From: Myoxocephalus aenaeus
Taxonomy: Eukaryota > Chordata > Actinopteri > Perciformes > Cottidae
Length of the DNA: 64,000 nucleotides
Direction: 5' to 3'
Assembly (NCBI GenBank): GCA_038501785.1
Contig: JBAMJR010000329.1
Location: forward strand, 2,847,501 to 2,911,500
Part shown: piece by piece, positions 36,201-64,000 of the stretch
Layout: each line of letters opens with the position of its first letter
Position numbering within the stretch: the stretch's first letter is position 1
The notes under the pieces: generated by a model
Seen by the model: only the letters and a program-made list of their open reading frames with translations
The model's database searches: none
What the model was told of the DNA's origin: nothing
Made by a program: the position numbers and the translations under genes

Positions 36201-39000
36201 ACGTGTTTATTTGCGTCAGTGTTTACTTAAACACCCTTGAAAGCGTGAATTAATTCAGCCAGTTATTTATCAGAAATATGTGTAGAGCGCGAGGGGAATA
36301 GTTGGATAAAACCGCGCTCAAGTGAACCTAGGTTATATTAGTATAGCTAACGTTAAAATTACGGCCTAATTCATATCTACAGTCGAAATACTGCGCATGA
36401 TCTTTACGTTAACGTGGAAACTGCCGTAACCAATGAATTATATATTTAGCATTAGCTGCTTTTGTATCGCATATGCTTTTTAGGCTAACCTAATGATAAT
36501 AAAACTCCACGGTTCTGTTTTATCCTGAAAATTCCCGATGCCCGCGAACGCAACGTGTCGACCCTTAGTGATGACGTAGGCAGCGCAATTTTCCTTAATG
36601 GCTCTCACAAGCCAAGACTGTACATAGACTGTATGACAAAGTACAGAAGAGGGAGACAATCATCCGGAGACGGACCTAAAATCTGTGACTAACGTAACTC
36701 CCGATGTACACGAGATATTTTTCCAGGCTATTGTCAGGTAGGAGGGACGATATCTCCTCTGTCTCTTGTTGTATCTTGTTTGTATTGTCTGCCATCATCA
36801 CTGGAGCCAGTACTGCCATTTAATTTCCTTCGGCGTGAGAGGAGTCAGATTGTTTCTGCTGCGTTGTTGCAGAGGAAGAAGATGGTTGTTAAATTGATCT
36901 GATGCAACGCTGGAGCCATCAGTGATGACTGTTAATCACTTTAAAACAATCCCATACATATATGTTGTTTGTATCTCAGCTTTTGTGCAAATACACATGC
37001 CATTTATTTATAAATCCAAATGTACATTAGCTCATTATGCTGAGTGATGCACCATAATGTTGTGAAACTTAATGCTGAGCTGTTTTTAAAGCCCCCATTC
37101 ACTCCTGCATAGTGAACCCTGTCAATACGTTTGAGCTCAATTAGTTTTGGCTACATGTGATTGTAAGAAACATCACACATCAGTATCTACGCACAAAGCA
37201 ACCGCACACACTTTCTACAGGAAATGCTGCTCTAGTTTGCATTTCCATGCAAATCTGTATTTTTATCTGTGAGAAAATGTAGACACAATTTGTTAAATGA
37301 AGTGGAGGTTTCTGGCACAACTTCACCTACTATTTGGAGAAGGAGACGTCTGAAGAGTTCAAACTCTGGCAACACTTGTAGAATATAGATCAGGGACCCC
37401 GATGAAGTCCACAAGTTATTGTGACACTCAAAACCACCAGACACAGAAACAGCTTCTTCCCACTGGCCGTCACTCTGATGAACAGTTAAACAGACTCTTC
37501 ATCTGCACTATCTGCACTTTTTTGTTGTTTTACTACTGTCTTTAATGTCCTTTTTATATTTATCTTGTATATTGTGTGTGAAAAAAAGTACGAAGAGCAA
37601 GTGAAACCAGAGTCAAATTCCATGTATGTGCAAATTTACATGGCCGTTAAAGCTGATTCTGATTCTGATTCTATAATAATAGAACATGCAAAGTGCTACT
37701 TTGTAGTTTATGTATGCTGTATTTGGATAGACAATAGTAAAAAAAAAAAAAATGCAGTAGACTGAATAAGACTGGTTGAACGTGTGTCCACATAATCCCC
37801 CAATCACTTACACGTCTTGGTAAATTGAACTAACAAAACTGCTGTGTTGACGTTACATGCTGTATGTTGTACTGCAACAAATCATTATTCTCCTCACCGG
37901 CGATTCTGTCAACTGTTTGTTTCTTTCTCCTATGAATGGGCAAATATTTTTTTGGCAGAACAGTGCAGAAAGAACATTAGGATCACAATTCCCCCAAAAC
38001 CCGAGGTGACATATTAAAATAGCTCTTTTTGCCCAACCAACAAATTCATACCAAAGATATTCAATACATTAAAGAAAAACACGGGCAGTCAATGTGAGAT
38101 TGTGGAAACATGAAATGTGAGCATTTCTTTGCTTGTAAAGCAGTTGCTGATACATTTGTTGATCGAGTTACTGAGACCTGATGGATTTCACCTGATTTTA
38201 AATTGAGTTGAAGGCAAATATAAATCACATGGGGTTTAGTGCACATGGTTAAAGTGCAGCTTCCAATAAGTGACAACTTGCAGTTCTTCATTTCCTGTCA
38301 TGTCCAGTACAAAAGGTTGATTCTTGTGGGTGTTGGAGTTTCTGAGATAATTTGTTGCAGTCCTAGCTGCATGGATTACAATGGGAAGATCCCGTGCTGG
38401 TGGTGGAGGGTTGTTGTTGTTGTTGTTGAGGTTGATACCCATTTCAGGATAGGACCTCCTGCATCTTTAATTAGCCGTGTTGCCTTTTACGGGAGGCATT
38501 CAAGAGGCATTGGAGAATGACTCTCTGTCATTCGCACCTGCAAAGACAAACCGGCTTCATCCGGTTTGCTTGGAGACGAGAAGCCCCATATGCTGGGATC
38601 TTTGGCTATAAAAAGATTTCGGAGACTCTAGTTTTATGTTTTTTGAAGATTTATTAGGCGAATGTATCGTATGGAATTCCTCATTTTCTGACTAATTGCC
38701 ACCCTGTGTGACGAAATATGTAAGTAATAGGCCTATAACAAAAAAAACAACAACATAATGATTGAGTTTAATTTTTCACTGTAGTTCTTTTAGCAGCTCG
38801 AGCTGGCTTCCTGTTGCTAATATCTGGTGGGAAGCTGCTCCCACCTGTCAGATGGCCTTCAACAAACACGTACACTACTGATAAGAAATGGAGGGTTGTT
38901 TTATTTATATACTCCAAAGACTGAGACAACCCGTGTCTTTACTATAATATCAGATCTTACTGGATAAATCTACTGACCAATAGATAAATGATAAATTGGA
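36201..39000. other. mmtag2-guk1 intergenic region
   Basis: 2.8 kb without a gene. It holds a truncated LINE (37440-37672), a fragment resembling the teleost TGTACATAGACTGTAT repeat (36620-36640), and a GTT run near 38410-38427. MRPL55, which lies here in human, was not found. Confidence 0.55.
37440..37672 (+). mobile_element. 5'-truncated non-LTR retrotransposon (LINE) 3' end
   Basis: The first 50 bases read in frame as NSFFPLAVTLMNS followed by a stop, typical of the ORF2 C-terminus of teleost LINEs. A 3' UTR with CAAATTCCATGTATGTG and AAAGCTGATTCTGATTCTG follows. The copy is heavily 5'-truncated. The family was not assigned. Confidence 0.7.
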
Positions 39001-39114
39001 CGAGGTTGTTTACTCGGCCCCGCCCATTCTCTTTCTCTCCCTCGCACACAATCGACCCGTCACCCTCCCTGTTCACTTGACTTCTCCGTCTGTTCGAGCT
39101 CTGTTGATTTAAAG
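39001..39114 (+). promoter_or_regulatory. guk1: guk1 promoter and non-coding exon 1 (inferred)
   Basis: GCCCCGCCCATTC (GC box) is followed by pyrimidine-rich sequence and a consensus donor TTAAAG|GTAAGG at 39114/39115. Possible alternative leader exons start after acceptors at about 39420 and 39659. Transcript data are lacking. Confidence 0.5.
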
Positions 39115-39733
39115 GTAAGGTGGGAAACTGCCGGCCTCACTTTATTCTTTACTTGAGTAGCTTACCTCAGAACGTATTGCAACATAGAAACGGTAAGACG
39201 TTGAAGTACCTGTTTAGCAAAGACGTGTACTACAATAACTAGACTTAGAGGTTTAGTGATTGGATTGCTGCATAATTTGGCTAAAGGGGAGTTTAAACTT
39301 TAAAGTTGTGGCTGTTTAATCGAAAAATGAGCCCATGTCTCTAATTAAAACAAGTATTTCTTGCTCTTAGCCTCTTGTGAGTCTTAACCTCTTCTGTTTC
39401 CCCCCCCTGTCACTACCAGCCGAGAAGGGCTCTCCAATTAGTGAGCACCTGCACCACGGGGAAGTCGCCGCTTCCAACCCGTTGATTGCCTTTGCTCTTG
39501 CCCTTGTGGGGATGCTTTGGTCTCATCATTTTAGTTTCCTTTGGGAACTGCTGGCGTAGCAGAGCGAGGCTTGTCTGAGCACGTTAACCCGCTGTAATGT
39601 TTAAAATGTTTTTATTTTTTATTTTCGGTCCTATGGTGACTCATGCTACATGTTTCCAGTGGCTGCGTGTCACCGCTCCAGCCTCACCCACTTGTTTCCT
39701 CTACTGAACTCTCCTCTCTCATTTTTTAAAGCT

Positions 39734-41546
39734 ATGGCTGGACCCAGGCCTGTGGTGTTTAGCGGCCCGTCCGGAGCGGGGAAGAGCACGCTGTTGAAGA
39801 AGCTCATGAAGGAATACGACAGCATCTTCGGCTTCAGCGTTTCCCGTAAGTATGCCCCTCTGGATACAGTTTCTTATTCGTCCTTGGGGAGGACCTTTCT
39901 TTTCCAAAATGATACAAAGAGTGAGACAAAGACTTTGGATTAACACTCCGAAAATACCTAAATACCACGGACTGGATGTCTTGTAATTGAAAATGTTGCT
40001 TATTTAAAGCTTTCTGGCTCTATGCCAAAGCACATTCCCTTTCTCACCAACCACACGGCTTCTCATTGAAGTTTTCCATGAGGCGTAGATGATGTATTCT
40101 GTAGTATTTCATGTCATGCATTCAACTAAAGCAGCTGTTAATGGGGGCGAAACTGTTCTGCTGATTATTTTCTTGATTTTATATTTACATTTTCCCACTA
40201 TTTTCTAACATTTAATGCACCAAATGATTAAAATAAAAAATAAATAGCAGATGAATCAACGTGTGAAAATACGCTTGGTTGCAGCCCAGTCGTGTTATCC
40301 GTCGACCGACTGATGGATGCATCCATTAATTGTTTCATCTCCAGACTGAAATAAAGCTCAGACTGTGACATAAACGTCTTCTCAACCCTCAGATACCACC
40401 AGAAAGCCTCGGCCCGGAGAAGAGAACGGCAAAGGTACAACTCGTTCCTCCTCCCTCATGACCACCGTAGCAGAAAGTTCCAGTTTTTGAGTCTTTCTTT
40501 ATCCGTATTCTTGTTTGTCTCTCTTTTTTCTGGGGGGGGGTTTCCAGATTACCACTACGTCACACGGGAGGTGATGCAGGCAGCGATTGAAGGCGGCGAC
40601 TTCATAGAGAGCGCAGAGTTTTCGGGGAACCTTTACGGGACGAGTAAAGCTGCCGTGCAAGACGTCCAGGCCAAGAACCTCATCTGTATACTGGACATTG
40701 ACATGCAGGGCGTGAGGAACATCAAGGGGACCGACCTCCAGCCGCTCTACGTCTCCATCCAGCCGCCGTCCATGGCCGTCCTGGTGAGCACAGAAGGAAA
40801 TGCCCTTCGTTGAACCGATGCGTCTCTGTCGTCCGGCCGGAAGAGGCGTTCCCGGGGCGTGACTTTCTGTTTTGCTGTGGGCCCACGGGTTTATCTTGTC
40901 GTGCAGGTTTTGTATGAATGCTTTTCGTTTCAGGAGGAACGTCTGAGAGGCAGAAAAACCGAGTCGGAGGAGAGCCTGCAGAAGCGTTTGAAAGCAGCTC
41001 AGGTGGACATGGAGTTGGGTAAGTATTTGTTTGTTCGCAAAAATGAAATTACATAAACTAAAAATAAGAGTCTAACCATAATTATATGTCCTTCTAGGTA
41101 AAGAACCTGGCCTCTTTGATGTCCTAATTGTCAATGATAATTTGGAGGATGCCTATGGGCGGTTAAAGCAGGCTCTCCTTGAGGTGAGTGTCTATTGTCC
41201 TTTTACATTGGATGATCAACACACGTTAAAACTCTGCTTTAGGGCACTGACTTCAACAAATACTTGTTTGATTCCTTTTGCACACTGATTAAATATGTTT
41301 TTTACGTTGATAAGATTCAGTTGAAGGGAGACTGTGACTTTTTAAAGAAGAAAAACACAATCTGTCTCTTACAAATGGGAAAAGTTCAAATTGTCTGCAT
41401 GACGCAACACTGTAAGAAGACAGACGAAGTATTGCATTTCGTGAACAGCACCTACCTGTATGGGTTGCATTATTAAAAATATATTTTTTTCTCTCTCCCT
41501 TCTCTAGGAAATCAATAAGGTCAAGAAAGTCAACATGTCTTCGTAG
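39734..41546 (+). CDS. guk1: Guanylate kinase (Guk1)
   Basis: ATP-dependent phosphorylation of GMP/dGMP to GDP/dGDP; essential cytosolic nucleotide enzyme. Exons are 39734-39845, 40393-40434, 40548-40783, 40934-41018, 41098-41183 and 41508-41546. They sum to 600 nt and 199 residues (human 197). Seen: MAGPRPVV start, P-loop GPSGAGKST (11-19), FGFSVSHTTRKPRPGEENGKDYHYVT GMP-binding block, FIESAEFSGNLYGTS, ILDIDMQGVRNIK, and the lid region EERLRGRKTESEESLQKRL. The C-terminal part is LFDVLIVNDNLEDAY, ending KKVNMSS. The start matches the family start. An in-frame upstream Met at 39650 would need the intron retained or an alternative leader. All splice sites are GT-AG. It is convergent with obscurin. 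Confidence 0.95.
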
Positions 41547-41587
41547 GAGACGGCAGCATCCGGACACCTTTTTAGTCCCGCCCATCC

Positions 41588-41620
41588 TCTCTCTCTCTCT
41601 CTCTCACTCTCACACTCACT

Positions 41621-41705
<85 letters not shown>
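41588..41705. repeat. (CT)n-(CA)n compound microsatellite in guk1 3' UTR
   Basis: A CT run (41588-41604), mixed CTCACA, then about 41 CA units to 41704. It is transcribed as part of the guk1 3' UTR. Confidence 0.96.
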
Positions 41706-41706
<1 letters not shown>

Positions 41707-42189
41707 AAATCAACCCCACAGACCTCCATTCCAGTCGTGAACATTCAGGTGGTGGTTTGTGAACCTCCGACAAACATACCGTAGCGGATTCACAAATACA
41801 TAGGTTTTATATTTTATTTAGAGGTAGTTATTAACAAAAGTTATCAATAAGTCCTTTTTTTAAATAATTTTTTTACTCCATTTTCCATGTTGTTGTTTTC
41901 CCTTGTATGAAGAGAAGGTACTCCAATAATGTTTACTTGATATGTGACTGGTATGTCATGCAGGGTGCTCTGTCGGACTGGGTTCACTGCACCAACCTGA
42001 ACTAACACAAACCGACAAACACGACTCATCATGTCTTTCCAGATTGTGGATGGAGCTGGTTTCTAGATATCTTGGTTAGTGGCAGAGTGTCACGTTGTGT
42101 TGATTGATGGACGTACAGACGGATCGCTGCACGCGTTTAGTTCAGGAGGGAAACCGGCCATAAACTTCAGCGTTACAACAGGTAACATG

Positions 42190-42240
42190 GTTCCTGTAAT
42201 TTCCCCACTGCGGGACTAATAAAGAATTATCTTATCTCTT
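42190..42240 (+). repeat. LINE-like tail supplying a poly(A) signal
   Basis: TTTCCCCACTGCGGGACTAATAAAG followed by TTATCTTATCTCTTA is the common teleost LINE 3' end. It overlaps the first candidate guk1 polyadenylation signal. Confidence 0.6.
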
Positions 42241-43139
42241 ATGGTGGCAGTTTATGTTCACGGGGCACACGCAAGTCATTCCAGTGCTGGTAAATGCTTT
42301 TCTTTGACAGGTTTTGTGTAAATTGCGACAGAGGTTCATCATCAGGATGTTTGGCTGGATAACCGTGAGATTAAATCCCATAATAGAGATAGGAAATGTG
42401 ACTTAAAACGAGGAAACAATAGATCATATATTGTCTTCTTTTTTCTTTTCTTTTTTTGGGTGTTTTTTTAAGAACATTTTGTAAAACTTTTATATTGTGT
42501 AACTATCATTTTGCAGCTTTTCCTGTCCAGTAGTAATTCAGTGGACTGTTTTGATTCCTTACTTACTTTTGTATCACTTCAGGTTAAGCACACAGATCTC
42601 TTTTTAACTTACTGAGAGAATATATTTGACTAAAGGTTTACACAGGAATCCTGAAGTTAAATTGACTAACTTTTTAAGACCCGGTTCATTCCTTTAAGAC
42701 CTCATTGCCACTTTGCGTTCCAACCGCTTACATCTGGGACAGACTTTAACTTACTACACTATTACCATTGATTGTAAGGCAGTCAGCAATAGACTCACAC
42801 TCCTGCTCTCCATCATACATACTCACACTCTTCAACTCTTTGTTATTCGGCTGTTATTTATAGATTGTGTTATTGTATACGTATGTTATGGAATTAAAGG
42901 AATTGGAGGTCAAGCGTTTCTCTACATATTCTTGTACAACCAGTGTAAAAGGTATTATATGAAACTATATGAGCGTCAGGGGGTGATGTCATGTCAAGAG
43001 CTCCTTCTTCACAAATCAGCGACGATGTTTAAAAAAATGCCGACGCGCAAAAACTTGCACTGAACAATTTTTTGCAACGTGCTATTCTGACGTTTTTTTT
43101 AGTAAGTAAGAATTGGGAAAGAAACTGGCCATACTTATT

Positions 43140-44456
43140 ATTTGCAGTACAACTATTTATTAGAACTGAGAACTCAAAACATATTTGCAAAAACTACACA
43201 CATACAGGACAAGAAATTACAATCTATTAGTGCGTTAATGTTAATACATCACATGATCCTATTAACTGACTTAAATACCTTTTAAAAACAACACCACACA
43301 TCTTTAAAAGGGGAAAGTTCTGTTTTCTAGTCACTTTTTTTTTTTAAATTGAAAAGGTAGTAAATTCTGTGAGCTCAAGTATATTTGCACAAGATTAGAG
43401 ATCTGGTTACGCTCGATAAACACATGCAGTCACTATCTAAATATCTTTTGCTTACATATGGCCCTGTGATGCACTGAATTCACAGGTGATTGCACTCTAT
43501 TACTAGACACAAATGTCCCAAAAAAATGAAAAGGTGTAACATTCAATTAATGGTACAAACTTCCATTTCACAATAAATGACACATGCAGTCAAACGGTGT
43601 GAAACTGGTTCACCTTCCAAATGATTTGCGTGTAGAAATGCAGTATTTGTAAAAGCTGTTCGCCAACAAAAACCAAAAGAAGAACTCATGTTTCACTTTG
43701 CCAAACACAAAGCACATCTTTGATTAAACTTAAACAGCCGATGGACCACAACGGTCTCCAAAGTTCTGCCGTTAACCGTTCAGTGTTGCATATTTTAAAT
43801 TGACTTCACGTTGAACTAGAAACACGTTGTAGACATGACCTCACCGACTCCAACATTTGCTGCAAAGCACTGCAAAAGGAGACATTAGTGAACAGGTACA
43901 AAAGTAAAAACCCCCAAAAAATATATATATCTAAATATACTGTGTCATTATTTGGTTGTGTGTATATAGCAATAGTGATCAATAAGAATAATGGCTGGAT
44001 CAGTTAATATTAGTGGGTCAAGGTTCATGATTTTGAGAAGGTGTATTTAAGTGAAACAAGATGCTAAAAAAATATGTAATTCCACTTAAAAACAGACGAC
44101 AAAATAGTAAAAATGTCAATCCTTAATTTCCTTTTCCTCTCTGTCCACCATGTATATTGCAATACCGCATAGGTCATTTATCAGTTGTAACAAAGACGTT
44201 TGGGACTGAAACAAGCTTACAGTCACATATTTAATACCTACAGTTTCCAACTCGCCCAGTCTAGAGACACCATCTGACACAAACCATTCTTCGAGAAGAA
44301 AACTCAAGAGATTGAGCTTTTTTTTTGGGGTTCGGAATGGTTCGTCAAATGCAGTAAAGATACTTCAGGTCAGGATGCTTCACTCACGCAAATAGAAATG
44401 TCCCCATTTAAGACTAAGAGGGTTTGTCGTACCAAATGAAAAACGGTTTGCTCCTC
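43140..44456 (-). other. obscn: obscurin 3' UTR (inferred)
   Basis: Minus-strand sequence after the obscurin TAG. The candidate poly(A) signal AATAAA (minus) is at 43156-43161, giving a 1.3-kb UTR. No kinase, Ig or FN3 coding is seen between this stop and guk1. Confidence 0.6.
43156..43161 (-). terminator. candidate obscurin poly(A) signal
   Basis: TTTATT on plus, AATAAA on minus, about 1.3 kb after the stop codon. It lies some 260 bp from the last candidate guk1 signal on the other strand. Confidence 0.5.
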
Positions 44457-63830
<19,374 letters not shown>

Positions 63831-64000
63831 CTGTAAATGTGGGAAACCCAAAACTCGATTTAATAATGATAGCATTCACATGCAGTCGTTTCATTTCTCT
63901 TCCTTTACAGCTCTGCCATTAATCATTTCAAAACTGTACTGTAAACATAAATGCATGGATGCATGCAGTGACTATTAAATGCTGTCACACATTTTACGGC

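Larger units (their letters stand above)
41547..42900 (+). other. guk1: guk1 3' UTR (alternative ends)
   Basis: It contains a (CT)n/(CA)n compound repeat right after the stop. There is an AATAAA at 42218-42223, which lies inside a LINE-like tail (GCGGGACTAATAAAGAATTATC), and an ATTAAA at 42893-42898. Either may end the transcript. Confidence 0.5.

Noticed and set aside
39377..39559. 60-codon plus frame upstream of guk1
   Set aside because: Could be an alternative leader exon (it follows an acceptor-like CTACCAG) but does not join guk1 in frame in any evident way and has no family match.
42713..43063. 116-codon plus frame between guk1 and obscurin
   Set aside because: AT-rich, no domain, and it lies in UTR/spacer. 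It was also checked for obscurin kinase motifs and has none.
44116..44307. 63-codon minus frame in the obscurin 3' UTR
   Set aside because: No kinase, Ig or FN3 signature and no usable splice pair joining it to obscurin.

Overview
The window is nuclear DNA from a bony fish, most likely a percomorph teleost. It has intron-split vertebrate genes, abundant (CA)n and (TA)n microsatellites, and 3' tails of typical teleost LINEs. The species cannot be fixed from sequence alone. The gene set matches the WNT3A-ARF1-C1orf35-GUK1-OBSCN neighbourhood of human 1q42: wnt3a (+), arf1-like (+), mmtag2/C1orf35 homologue (-), guk1 (+) and the 3' half of obscurin (-).

Layout. 1-10,130: wnt3a exons 2-4 plus the 3' UTR; exon 1 lies left of the window. 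10,131-22,330: about 12 kb without a recognisable gene, with CA repeats, a fold-back sequence and possible wnt3a regulatory DNA. 22,340-30,640: a class I ARF gene; its first intron holds an antisense, internally deleted endogenous retrovirus (23,284-27,797) with near-identical LTRs and a perfect 5-bp target duplication. 32,050-36,033: mmtag2 in 8 exons on the minus strand, convergent with arf1. 39,000-42,220 or 42,900: guk1 in 6 coding exons. 43,140-63,830: obscurin on the minus strand, convergent with guk1; 34 coding exons read here encode about 2,531 residues, and the 5' part continues past the right edge.

Obscurin runs in this order: Ig x6, FN3, IQ plus Ig, Ig, Ig, Ig, linker, SH3, RhoGEF (DH), PH, Ig, Ig, then an obscurin-A type non-modular tail. 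No kinase module follows the tail before guk1.

The genes are not an operon and do different jobs: Wnt signalling, Golgi GTPase, nuclear basic protein, nucleotide metabolism, muscle giant protein. Their grouping is old vertebrate synteny. No prokaryote-type system, CRISPR array, tRNA or rRNA gene was seen. The most notable items are the antisense ERV, the divergent ARF, the kinase-less 3' end of obscurin, a long CA tract just after an obscurin splice donor, and several fold-back or palindromic sequences.
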